NCBI GenBank assembly: GCA_036936605.1
Contig: JAUPFV010000001.1
Span: 246,944,925 to 247,008,924 of the forward strand
Direction of reading: 5' to 3'
Source: Limnanthes douglasii subsp. nivea
Lineage: Eukaryota > Streptophyta > Magnoliopsida > Brassicales > Limnanthaceae
DNA: 64,000 nucleotides
In this document: positions 54,940 through 64,000 of the stretch, one piece after another
How the letters are laid out: each line of letters begins with the position of its first letter
How positions within the stretch are numbered: position 1 is the first letter of the stretch
The notes under the pieces: generated by a model
Databases searched by the model: none
What the model was told of the DNA's origin: nothing
The model's input: only the letters and a program-made list of their open reading frames with translations
Program-made: the position numbers and the translations under genes

Positions 54940-55470
54940 ATCCCGTACGCTTATGATTAATTTCTCGGCTTCAATATCAATAAATGTTCTATTAGTTACG
55001 AGAAACGGTCTACCTAGTATCAAGGGAATAAGTCTATTTTCATTCGTGTCTAAAATAATAAAAGCTACCATAAATATACAATTGTCAACTTTAATCAATA
55101 CATATTTTATTATGCTTTTTAGGTATATTAGAGATCTATCAGTTTATTTAAAGAGAAATAATTGTAGTCTTTATTCTCCATATTTCTAGTTTTAAATAGA
55201 TAGAGAGTGAAATATTAAATTAATACAAGCGCCTAAGTTACACAAATATATATCAAATGCTAAATTTTTAAATTTACAAGAAATAATAAAACTCATTCAG
55301 TTTTGTAGCTTGGGTGGTAACTTATTCTGAATTAGCGCACTTTATTCCCCGTCAACATAATTGTCTCGAATTCCCTAATAAACTTTTGTGAGAATGGATA
55401 TGGTTGAGAAATTTCCCATATCTTGAAAATTTCTCCACCAAATCACCAAAAAATAATGTTAATTTCTAAG
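54940..55470 (-). pseudogene. Aspartic protease, Athila-type, minus strand
   Basis: LPPKLQN, a stop, then MSFIISCKFKNLAFDIYLCN and LGACINL at about 55220-55320 match the Athila protease start, where the active site DLGASINLM reads N-LGACINL. NRLIPLILGRPFLVTNRTFI, then DIEAEKLIISVRDEIVKF, at about 54945-55030 is the conserved end. The missing catalytic Asp predicts inactivity. Confidence 0.75.
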
Positions 55471-55790
55471 CTGCAAAATAATTCATGAAATCTAAAATAA
55501 TAATAGTTAGAGCTTTATTATTATTTGCTTGGGTCAGGAACTTGTGTTGCATATTTTGGGATCGAATGAGGATTATGCGCTGCAATTTGAGTTTGGTCAG
55601 GATCATCAATAGCCTTACTGCAATTAGGAGTTACATTACTGATTTTAAGACTTGTTTCAAAACTATTGTTGCCATCAAGGTCTCTTATAGATCTATTGTT
55701 ATGTCTAGGAACTATATTGTCGTTATCATGAATGTATGTATCGGGTACAATGATGTTACTATGATATGAAAAGATGTTATTATGATAAAG

Positions 55791-56883
55791 TCAATATGCT
55801 GGTCCTTTGTCGTGATTTTGCTCCCCCTTGTCGCGTCCAAAACGTGCGTGTGACTCGTTACTTCGACCAAGCTCATTCATACCCTGTCCAAGACTTGTGG
55901 GTGACCTATTATCATGATCTTCAATAGAAATGTTGCGATCATTAGCTGAACTATCAATGTTGTCACGATCAAGCTCTTCTTTAATGTTATCAAGACCTGC
56001 ATGTGACACATTGATGGAACGAAGTTCCTTTATGACATGATTCAGAACCACTCATGCAGTGATATGATACAAGTTCGGTGTCATCAGAAGAGACATTTTC
56101 AATTAAATCTTGATTTTGATTACTTACATGTTTGTTGTAATCACCGAAAGTCTCCTCTCTTTAACATATTTATCTTCATGTTCTCACTATGATTGCATAA
56201 TTTTGTTTCATGTCACTTGTCCAAGTTATCTTAATTATATATTCCATCATTGAGTGTAGTTGTCCTAATTTAACATCTAAGTTATTTAGGGTTGTTTCAT
56301 GAATCTGGAATGATATTTCACAATTTTTCATGCTAAATCCATTATTCTCAAAGTGAGCTGTAAATGATTCAACAAACTTGTACACATTTAGTTCAATTGT
56401 TGCTTTTTTTATCTAACTTATCATACTCTTTCCTTCGACTTTGTACATAACTATTAGAAAAAAAAGGCTTAAGCCAATGTTGGAAATTACTTACATACCT
56501 AATATCTTCAGATTCTGTGAATTGATATGAGATGAATATATGGATGGTATGTATTTATATTTGGTACTACAACTGAATTCATTTTCGATAGGTTCATCAG
56601 CTGCTCGAATGCTGCTTTTTTCTTGAAGATCTGTCTCATTGTTAACAAAGTACATCCCAACCTTTCTTTCAGATCCATAGTTCTTGCTCGAGAGTACCTC
56701 TATAAGTCGATATGCTTCTTCTTGTATTTTTTCGATAAATGATCCTCCACTTGTAGCATCAACCATCAATTCTTTGTTTCTTGTTGGTTTATTATAGAAT
56801 TTATGGACTAACAGCCATGTCGGGATCCTGTGATGAGGTAATCTATGCAACACATAGTTGTATATTTTCCACGATTCACTCAT
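55791..56883 (-). pseudogene. Gag, Athila-type, minus strand
   Basis: The frame at 56491-56883 reads MSESWKIYNYVLHRLPHHRI, PTWLLVHKFYNKPTRNKELM, VDATSGGSFIEKIQEEAYRL: the Athila-type gag core (ESWERYKDLLRRCPHHG and DAAAGG in the family). 56176-56385 carries the later gag helix (ETTLNNLDVKLGQLHSMMEY). 55791-56051 is an Asn/Asp/Arg-rich low-complexity stretch with internal SHA-R/G-D-K-E repeats. The N-terminus of gag is missing upstream of 56883. Confidence 0.7.
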
Positions 56884-57000
56884 TTTTCATCACTTATCTG
56901 AACGAATCTTGAAATGTAATTTTGAAAATTTGCAGATATTAGTCGTGGAAAATACTTTGTGTGAAATAATTAAGCTAATCGGGTTCATAATATATAAAAT

Positions 57001-57544
57001 AAATAATAAAACATTGTTTGTCGATATGTAGATTTGGTTCAAATTTCCAATACATGTATTCCTTCTCAATCCATGAGATTTTATAGTGAATTTTTTTAAA
57101 CCATCATTAAATAAAAATAATTTATAAATGATATGTATTAATTTTCATAAATTATAAGTTGATTAACTAGTTTATAAAACTCAAATTTTAACCATTATTT
57201 TTTTATTCTATAAATCTTCTATATGAGATTCAAATTCTAGCCTTGTATATAAATCTCATTTGGAATTTAATTAGTTTTTCATATTTATAAAAATAAAATT
57301 ATAATTATTATTAAATAAAAAACATGAATTAATTTATTAAATTAGATTTGAGTCCGTTATCTTTTTACTTGAACAAAAATCCGACCCAGATCGCAATAGA
57401 TTTAATATTTTCAAACCATATATTAGTGTAAATATGTACCGCAAATATTATCCAAACCTACCCCGCAAATATTATATTATTTTATTATTTGGATTGTCCG
57501 AACCAGTCCGACCCGATTTGGTCTGAACTCGATCACATTTGAGG
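57001..57544. other. No recognisable feature
   Basis: Very AT-rich. It could include the 5' end or leader of the Athila element, but no LTR or primer-binding site was found. Confidence 0.45.
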
Positions 57545-58345
57545 TACATGTAAGGAATTTTTGTTAATAAGTGAAGAATACAATTATCTACCCGTCCATC
57601 TGGCAAATTCATCTCAGAGTTGTAATTTTTTTTAGGTACATATAAGGTATTTTTTTATCTTGGTACATGGTACGTGAAAAATATCGTGGTAGAGAAAAAT
57701 GTCGCAATCAATTTCAACACCGAGGTAAAGCTGCTCCAAAATTGTGAGCGTGATTAGGTCGGATGTGTTGACGATATTAAACGTGCTTCAAATTACACTT
57801 TTACTATTTGTTAATATGTGATTGCGTGGTCTTCAAACAAGTAAGAAACGAGAACACAATCATCTATCCATGCAGAATATGAACCAGTTATATTAGCAAT
57901 GTCACGTGCAATATGCCTAGAGCGCTTCTCAAATGATGTTGGAGAAAAATAAAGAACTCATCATCATGTGTGATAGTTGGACATCTATTCATCAAAGAAG
58001 ATGTGGAGAAATGAAAATGAAAGATCTAAGTATCACAATACAAATAATACAAATAAAAAAATGGTAGATATCTTCACAAAAGCACATCCAAATGACAAAC
58101 ATCGGTACCTCAAAATGTTAATCAATATTATAAAACATTATTAAAGGAGAGTATTGAAATTAATTTTTTGAAGATGTAGCGTAAAAATGTAAGCTCTAGA
58201 AAAATATAGTTCATTATATTGACATGAAGAGTCATGCATTATTTTGAAATACGGAGACTCCTACAAATTAATAAAAGGGTGTGAAAGATAAATGTAAATA
58301 ACTATATAAGAAATCCATACCAAGTATAAAAATATTGATTTGAAA
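57545..58345 (+). repeat. Copia RNase H plus LTR composite, copy 3, left part
   Basis: Same family as 41690-43370 and 44995-46880: RNase H remnants (TRTQSSIHAEYEPVILAMSR-like near 57860), an AAGGAGAG polypurine tract and an LTR-like unit starting TATTGAAATTAATT at 58152. The unit stops at 58345 where the minus-strand copia element begins, and resumes at 63683 (LTR end CGCCAACA near 63882) to the window end. Confidence 0.75.
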
Positions 58346-58822
58346 AGTTAAAACGAGCAGCTATGGAGAAAGAAGAAGAGAGAGAGCTCTGTAACAAATT
58401 TTTATTCTTTCTGTTTTTCATTTCATAATTGTACCTTCACAGCACTACTATATATATAGGTAGTTGGTACAGGCTGTGAAGGAATCTTTATTGTTACGGT
58501 GGAAAACTTGTAAATAAGAGAGTAATGTTAGATGCTGAATTTTGTACAAGGGTATCACTAGGACCAGCATAACATAACTACGTGTGATATATTAGAAAGA
58601 GTGACCAACAGTGGGTCATGGACCTTGTCCAGTGAGTGACCCGACGGGCCCTTGAGTTCAGCCCAACCAACAACTCACAAGTGAAGAGAAGTCAGTTCAC
58701 TTAGGGATTCAGAACCCTAGCTGACTTCTCTTCTTCTTCTTCGTTCTTCTTCTACTGCTGGTGTGACTGTCACTAGAACGCCGGCAGCACCCTTAATCAA
58801 TCAATGAGGTAGATCCTTAACA
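58346..58822 (-). repeat. 3' LTR of the minus-strand copia element
   Basis: 477 bp. In element direction it begins TGTTAAGGATCTACC and ends GTTTTAACT. It carries a TATATATAG stretch near 58450 and a CTTCTTCTTCGTT segment that accounts for the 13-bp length difference from the other LTR. The pol stop codon lies inside it (58801-58803). Confidence 0.9.
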
Positions 58823-59589
58823 TTTCCCCGCAAACGAAGGGGCAAATCCGAGAGACCGAGTTTGTCTTGCAAGAAGAGAAAACGTTCCTGAGTGAGAGGC
58901 TTAGTCAGACAGTCGGCAAGCTGATCGTGGGAAGGAACGTAGCGGACCTGAAGGTGACCCTGGAGAACTTGATCACGAACGAAGTGCACATCCAGCTCGA
59001 TGTTCTTCGTTCATGCATGAAACACCGGATTGGAAGCAAGGGAACTTGCCCCGAGATTATCGCCCCAGAGAATCGACGGTGGAGACGGTGGAAGCTTGAT
59101 TTCTGAAAGAACTGATCGCAACCACATCAGTTCAGACGATAGATTTGCAAGAGCCTTGTACTCCGATTCTGTTGACGAACGAGCCACAACATTTTGTTTC
59201 TTCAAAGACCAGGAAATTAAAGAATCTCCCAAGAAGACAAAGTAGGCGCCAACGCTACGTCTGTCATCTGGAGAGGAAGCACAGTCCGCATCAGAGAAAC
59301 CATAGAGCTGGAGGTGACTACAAGGCTTAATGTGAAGGCCTAGCCACCTGGAGCCAGATAAGTACCTCAAAACTCTCTTTAGAGATTGTTAGTAAGTTGT
59401 GTGTGGATTCTGTTGATACTGACTTAACTTGTTCACTACAAAGGAAATGTTCGGCCTTGTGTGGGTGAGGTACTGAAGCGCTCCTAACAAGCTTCTGTAT
59501 TGTGTAGGATCAGTGAGAGGAGTGCCAGAGGAGCTAGACAGATGGACACCACCAGCCATTGGTGTAGGACATGGCTTGGAGAAGGACAA
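58801..59589 (-). pseudogene. RNase H, copia element
   Basis: Continues after the stop with YRSLLGALQYLTHTRPNISF, then LHIKPCSHLQLYGFSDADCA with the first acidic residue, SWSLKKQNVVARSSTESEYK with the Glu, LWGDNLGASSLASNPVFHA (Asp), a TGA, and YVPSHDQLADCLTKPLTQER. Acidic catalytic residues are present. The VARSSTESEY and ADCLTKPL pattern supports an Ale/Retrofit-like assignment, which is tentative. Confidence 0.85.
58823..58832 (-). other. Polypurine tract of the copia element
   Basis: Minus strand reads GCGGGGAAA immediately before the 3' LTR TGTTAAGG; it lies within the end of the pol coding frame. Confidence 0.7.
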
Positions 59590-59625
59590 CCCTTGAGCAG
59601 CAAGTAAGTTTACTATATACTGATG

Positions 59626-60612
59626 CTAAGTGAGGTAGATACCAGTGGGGTCACGATACGCCTTGATGCCTAAGAAGAGGTGAAGTGGCCCCATATCCTT
59701 GAGGGAAAATAGAGCATTAAGCTTGTGAATGAACTGTGTTAGACAGTCTGTTTGTGACCCTGTGACCAAAATGTCGTCAACGTAGACTAGGATAAGAATA
59801 ATGGTGGTCTTGGACACATAGTAGAATAACGAGCAGTCAGCCCTAGAGTTGGTAAAGCCCCAACTCAGAAGAGTGTCTCTAAGCCTAGAGTACCAGGCCC
59901 TTGGTGCCTGCTTCAGCCCATACAAGGCTTTGTGCAATTTACACACATAAGTAGGATGCACAGAGTCTTGAAAGCCCTCAGGTTGAGTCATGTAGACATC
60001 CTCACTCAAAAAACCATTAAGAAAGGCATTATTAATGTCAAGTTGACGTACCTCCCAGTCTTTAACTACAACAAGAGCCAAAACGAGTCTGACAGTAGAA
60101 GGTTTTATGACTGGACTGAATATTTCAGAAAAATCAATGCCGGGGGTTTGATGAAACCCTTTGGCTACCAACCTGGCCTTATGGCTTTGAACAGACCCAT
60201 CCAAATTATGCTTCAACTTGAAAACCCATTTGCACCCAACAACGTTTAGATCAGGAGACCATGGGACCAAAGACCAGGTCTTGTTAGCCATAAGAGCTTT
60301 GTATTCAGTATGCATAGCAGATACCCAATCAGGATTAGAGACAGCTTCAGAGTACCTGGTAGGTTCAAGAGTAGAGATAGCAGTAGTTGTTAAGTGTCCA
60401 ACATAAGGGGTTTGAGGTTTGAGTGTACCATCTTGAGAGCTAGTGTTCATGGTGTGAGTTTTGTGTTTGAGAGGAAGGGACTGTGTAGGTGTAGTAGAGG
60501 AAATGGGTAGGCAGACAGATAGATTAGGGTTAAGGTACTCATATGTGTATGGGGTCTTACTATTGTCAAGATGATAAGTAGAAGGGGAATGGGTCATTTG
60601 TTGGTTGGTCAA
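59626..60612 (-). pseudogene. Reverse transcriptase, copia element
   Basis: The 328-codon open stretch begins in the Thr/Ser-rich linker. RT proper starts at about residue 85 with RYSEAVSNPDWVSAMHTEYK, then NKTWSLVPW, VVGCKWVFKLKHNLDGSVQ, HKARLVAKGFHQTPGIDFSE, RQLDINNAFLNGFLSEDVYM, LHKALYGLKQAPRAWYSRL, and the catalytic YVDDILVTGS. All RVT_2 motifs are intact. It ends at a stop after PTGIYLT where the family continues to RNase H. Confidence 0.88.
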
Positions 60613-60912
60613 TGTATGACAATAAGTAAACTTTAAATTTGACTGACTAGGTGAGACAGATTGTAAATGTGTAGAAAAAGTTTGGTTAGTTGGAGAGAGA
60701 GAGTTACCTTGAGTAGGATTAGGGGACAGAGGAGCTGTCTGACCAGAGAGAGCACCCTATGTAGCTGTAGGTAGAGAGTCACCATTAGTTGCAAGCAAAC
60801 TTGGCACACTGGGAAGCAAGAATCATAAGAGTAATTGGGGATAGATTCAGTCTGTTGACCATAAGGGAAACCCTGAGAAAAAAGAAACTCAGTTTCATTA
60901 AAGACTACACTC

Positions 60913-61434
60913 CTAGAGATGTATGTCCCATTTGAACCTAAACAAATATACCCCTTGTGACTGGTATGGACTTAGAGAGGGATAGCAAGCACAATCAAAA
61001 GTTTTGAGAGTTAGATAGTTAGGTGTTTTATGAAACATAACTTCGTAGGGAGACTTGTTGGATAGAACAGGGGTAGGTAGTCTGTTGATCAGATAGGCAG
61101 CAGTGTCAAAAGAGTGAGACCAGTGCTTGTAGGGTAAAGAGGACTGAGCTAGCAATGTCAACCCAGTCTCAACTAGGTGTCTGTGCTTGCGCTCAGCCCT
61201 TTTATTTTGGGCTGATGTGTAAGGGCATGACCTCCTAATAATGAAACCTTGTTCTTGAGCTAAAGAGAGAAATGGTCTAAACTCTCCACCCCAATCACTT
61301 TTTACCACCTTGATAGACCTTTCAAATTTCTTTTCAACAAGATTTTTGAAGTTTTGAAAGACAGTAAAGACCTGACTTTTAGTTTTGATAGGATAGAACC
61401 AGGTATATCTTGAGTGGTCATCAAGAAAAATCAC
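60913..61434 (-). pseudogene. Integrase core, copia element
   Basis: VIFLDDHSRYTWFYPIKTKS, VKSDWGGEFRPFLSLAQEQG with the second catalytic Asp, RRSCPYTSAQNKRAERKHRH with the Glu, and AAYLINRLPTPVLSNKSPYE. The core is complete and the D-D-35-E pattern intact. After PSLSPYQ about 45 bp are missing and the frame shifts; SHKGYICLGSNGTYIS continues in another frame. Confidence 0.85.
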
Positions 61435-61440
61435 ATAGAA

Positions 61441-62115
61441 TCAATAACCCTCTGTAGATGGGACAGGAGAAGGACCCCATACATCAGTGTGTATGAGGTC
61501 TAAGATGTTACTAACATGAGAATTAGATAAAGGAAAGGGTAAACTGTGAGACTTGCCCAACTGGCAAGCCTCACAAAAACTCAATGTATTTTTCTCAATG
61601 TTCTTCAGATTACAAGTTTTCAGCACATGATTTAGAGTGTTTAGTGATGGATGGCCAAGCTTCCTATGCCATCCATCCTTTAGGGAATTAGAAATAACAG
61701 ACTGCGATTCAGTAACATAGACTAGTGGTGAACCATATAGATCCTTATTTGCTTGTAACTTAGGGTAGCTCTCAAACCTATAGAGCCCATTCTCAGATGT
61801 CCCTCTGAGAAGAGTAGACCCTGTTCCCTTGTCATTCCCAAAGCAAATACCATCATGAAATTCAACAAAAACATTATTGCTATTAGTAAGTTGAGAAACA
61901 GAGACTAGATTCTTGTTTATTGAAGGAACATGTAGGACATTAAATAAGGAGATAGGTGTTTTGGTTAATGATTGTAGATTGGCACTCTCAATATGTTTAA
62001 TAGACAACCTTTGACCACTACCAACTAGCACTCCCTTATTACCTAAAGACTTTGACTTCTGAGTCAGTAAACCTGAATTCCCTGTGACATGATGGCTTGC
62101 TCCACTGTCAGCAAA
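61441..62115 (-). pseudogene. Protease and GAG-pre-integrase domain, copia element
   Basis: Protease active site WFADSGASHHVTGNSGLL at about 62060-62112, then VGSGQRLSIKHIESANL. GAG-pre-integrase: GWHRKLGHPSLNTLNHVLKT near 61660 and FCEACQLGKSHSLPFPL near 61560, the HHCC zinc finger of integrase. DLIHTDVWGP near 61480 carries the first integrase catalytic Asp. The frame is open for 480 codons until a TGA at 61438. Confidence 0.85.
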
Positions 62116-63192
62116 CCAGGCAGTATCACCAGTTTTGTCTTGAGTAGTGATGTATGCTGCTTGTTCAGTGTCACTCTTAGCTTGATCAGTAGGTGTAGAA
62201 CCCATAACAGAGGGATCATATCTGTAGTAGCAAACATGGGCAGAATGACCATATCTACTACAGATTTGACAAGTAGGCTTGTTTTGAGAAAATCCACCAC
62301 CTCTGCCTCTGTAGTAGTGACCCCTGCTTCTGTTGTTGCTTGGATAGTTAGATATTCCTCTAAACCCTCTGTTTTGTCCTCTATTACCACCATAGAAACA
62401 TCGTGAGTTGCTATTGTTTTGTTGTTGTTTGAAATCAGTCTTTTGAGTGAAGTTGGCAGATGCTAGAGTCAGGTTAGACACACTGCTTTGTAGATTTGAT
62501 AGTTGCTCAAGTCTGCTCTCAAATGTGAGAAGACTAGTTTGAAGGTCCAACCAAGACAAGTCCTCTTTGTCTGTCAGACTAACCACAATAGATGTGTAGT
62601 CTGAGTCCAACCCAGCAAGGACTTGGGTGACCAGATCATCCATTGACACACCACAACCAGCAAGCATTAGGTTATCAGAAATAGATTTCATCTTGTTGAG
62701 ATACTCAAACATTGACAAATTACCTTTACGAGTTCTTTGAAACTCAGACTTAAAGTATGTGATTCTGGCTCTTGTTTGAGAGCCAGAGAGTTTGCTTGCT
62801 GCTTCCCAGAGATCTTTCGAAGTCTCCTCTTCCATTAGCTGAGCAGCTACCTCTGGGCTCATGGTTGAATAAAGCCAGCCCAAGAGTAGTTGATCTTTAG
62901 CAACCTAGTTCTCATAATCAGAACTTTCAACTGCATTTCCTTCTGAGTCAGTGATGAACATGACTGGACATGATTTGTCTCATATAATGTAGCCTCCAAG
63001 TTTGTTTCCTTTGACTATAGGTAATACCATAGTCCTCCAAAGCAGATAGTTGTTTCTATCCAATCTGATGTTGTGATTATTGTTGTTCTTCATTGTGTGC
63101 AGATTCAGGTTCTTTTGGCTGCTGGAGAAGCTGCTGGGGAGCACTGACCCAAGTGGGTCACTGCTCAAGGGTGGTGAATCAATGTTGGCCAT
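62060..63192 (-). pseudogene. Gag with zinc knuckle, copia element
   Basis: Starts MANIDSPPLSSDPLG and continues LDRNNYLLWRTMVLPIVKGN (copia gag N-terminal domain). After two stops come SKDLWEAASKLSGSQTRARI and MFEYLNKMKSISDNLMLAG (UBN2-type gag domain). A Gly/Arg/Asn-rich stretch follows, then the zinc knuckle CQICSRYGHSAHVC at 62230-62271, a canonical C-x2-C-x4-H-x4-C. Gag packages the RNA and forms the particle. Confidence 0.85.
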
Positions 63193-63206
63193 TGAAGGCT
63201 TGGATA

Positions 63207-63218
63207 GCTCTGATACCA
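63207..63218 (-). other. Primer-binding site of the copia element
   Basis: Minus strand TGGTATCAGAGC, complementary to the 3' end of initiator methionine tRNA, the standard primer of plant copia elements. It follows the 5' LTR with no gap. Confidence 0.92.
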
Positions 63219-63682
63219 AGTTAAAACTAGCACCTATGGAGAAAGAAGAAGAGGGAGAGCTCTGTAACAAATTTTTATTCTTTCTGTTTTTCTTTTCATA
63301 ATTGTACCTTCACAGCACTACCATATATATAGGTAGTTGGTACAGGCTGTGAAGGAATATTTATTGTTACATTGGCAAACTTGTAAATAAGAGAGTAAAG
63401 TTAGATGCTGAATTTTGTACAAGGGTGTCACTATGACCAGCTTAACATAACTACGTGTGATATATTAGAAAGAGTGACCAGTAGTGGGTCATGGACCTTG
63501 TCCAGTGAGTGACCCGACGGGCCCTTGAGTTCAGCCCAACCAACAACTCACAAGTGAAGAGAAGTCAGTTCACTTAGGGATTCAGAACCCTAGCTGACTT
63601 CTCTTCTTCTTCTACTGCCGGTGTGGCTGTCACTAGAACGCCGGCAGCACCCTTAATCAATCGTTGAGGTAGATCCTTAAAA
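63219..63682 (-). repeat. 5' LTR of the minus-strand copia element
   Basis: 464 bp, closely matching 58346-58822. In element direction the end is GTTTTAACT, directly before the primer-binding site. The outer start reads TTTTAAGG, where the 3' LTR has TGTTAAGG, so the TG has mutated. Confidence 0.9.
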
Positions 63683-64000
63683 TAAAATAACTTTTGAATA
63701 TAAAAAATACCAAGTTACACAAATAATTTTATTTTTTCCAACTCATTTTTAATATTTACATCATCAACCATTCGTATACTTTAAATACAGAATCTAAACT
63801 CAAATCATCCTAATCCTCTTGACTTCTAACATTCGATTAAGGAAGTAGCAAGAGAGTTGGTTCATTTTCTTATACGCCAACAAAGGTCGTATCTGGTGAT
63901 GGAAATTGTGATGACACATCATGTAACGCTGTATTTAAAAATTCAAACCGTTGTGACGTAACGTAACAGATTCATGTTGCTACAATTTCTTACAATTACA
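63683..64000 (+). repeat. Copia composite copy 3, right part
   Basis: Resumes the LTR-like unit split at 58345 (AATAACTTTTGAATATAAAA, then the end TTATACGCCAACA at 63882). It continues with the same post-LTR sequence as copies 1 and 2 (GGTCGTATCTGGTGATGGAA at 63885), and runs off the window. Confidence 0.75.

Larger units (their letters stand above)
52640..57000 (-). mobile_element. Degenerate Athila-type Ty3/gypsy retrotransposon, minus strand
   Basis: Gag, protease, RT, a possible RNase H remnant and integrase occur in minus-strand order with motifs of the Athila clade, distinct from the Tat-lineage copies. All frames are broken. LTRs are not identified. Confidence 0.75.
58801..63192 (-). 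pseudogene. Gag-pol polyprotein of the copia element, disrupted
   Basis: From the ATG at 63192 one frame covers nearly all of gag, protease, integrase, RT and RNase H to a TGA at 58801. It is interrupted by stops at about 62980, 62911, 61438, 59626, 59389 and 59011, and by a deletion-frameshift near 60960-61000 between integrase and RT. Several stops sit where the family has Arg (for example HA-stop-TKNIE for HARTKHIE), pointing to CGA-to-TGA changes. The single long frame is typical of copia elements. Confidence 0.85.
58346..63682 (-). mobile_element. Ty1/copia LTR retrotransposon (Ale/Retrofit-like), minus strand
   Basis: Two LTRs (58346-58822 and 63219-63682), a primer-binding site, a polypurine tract and a single-frame gag-pol make this the most complete element here. 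Target duplications are TGAAA (58341-58345) and TAAAA (63683-63687), differing by one base; the uninterrupted relative at 45860 reads TGAAATAAC. It inserted in the LTR of copia composite copy 3. By eye the LTRs differ at about 20 positions plus one 13-bp indel, so it is not a very recent insertion. Confidence 0.9.

Noticed and set aside
59932..60406. Plus-strand open frames over the copia RT
   Set aside because: Shadows of the minus-strand RT, which contains all RVT_2 motifs.

Overview
This window looks like repeat-dense nuclear DNA of a flowering plant, most likely a eudicot. The evidence is one intron-containing plant gene, plant-specific retrotransposon lineages (Tat and Athila Ty3/gypsy, a chromovirus-like Ty3/gypsy, several Ty1/copia), Stowaway-type MITEs and a tRNA-derived SINE, all in mostly AT-rich sequence. 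Nothing bacterial, organellar or CRISPR-like was seen. The species cannot be named from the sequence.

The only gene that looks intact is at 17144-19959 (+). It has three exons and encodes a 529-residue nodulin-like / NFD4-like major facilitator membrane protein. Its exon junctions give an uninterrupted frame. Its first intron holds degenerate copies of the end of exon 1 and a possible MITE. A SINE with a perfect 14-bp target-site duplication lies about 640 bp downstream.

Most of the rest is layered, broken retroelements. 1-7620 is a decayed plus-strand Tat-lineage element: protease, RT, RNase H, archaeal-type RNase H, integrase, tandem repeats, then an antisense ORF, interrupted by an LTR-like piece. 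8421-10300 and 13040-14260 are minus-strand fragments of similar elements. 23105-32285 is the best Tat-lineage copy, with LTR, TATA box, primer-binding site, gag, protease, RT, RNase H, second RNase H, integrase, tandem repeats and antisense ORF. It is more GC-rich than its surroundings, carries a Stowaway MITE at its TATA box, and has no visible 3' LTR. It ends against a minus-strand chromovirus-like fragment (32286-34810). 37740-41400 is another minus-strand Tat-lineage gag-to-second-RNase-H fragment.

The right half is a mosaic. A long repeat family occurs twice (34835-37665 and 48520-52640). A copia RNase H plus LTR composite occurs three times (41690-43370, 44995-46880, and 57545-58345 continuing at 63683-64000). 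Between them lie a DUF4283-like minus-strand fragment, an internally deleted copia element, and a minus-strand Athila element (52640-57000). The third copia composite is split by a minus-strand copia element (58346-63682) with two LTRs, a primer-binding site, a polypurine tract and near-matching 5-bp target duplications. That element's gag-pol is one frame broken by stops and one frameshift.

No wholly new system is evident. The points most worth a second look are the antisense ORF and position-conserved but sequence-unrelated tandem repeats of the Tat-lineage elements, the MITE sitting on an LTR TATA box, the repeated splice-donor segment in the transporter intron, and the copia composite whose copies share sequence beyond the LTR.
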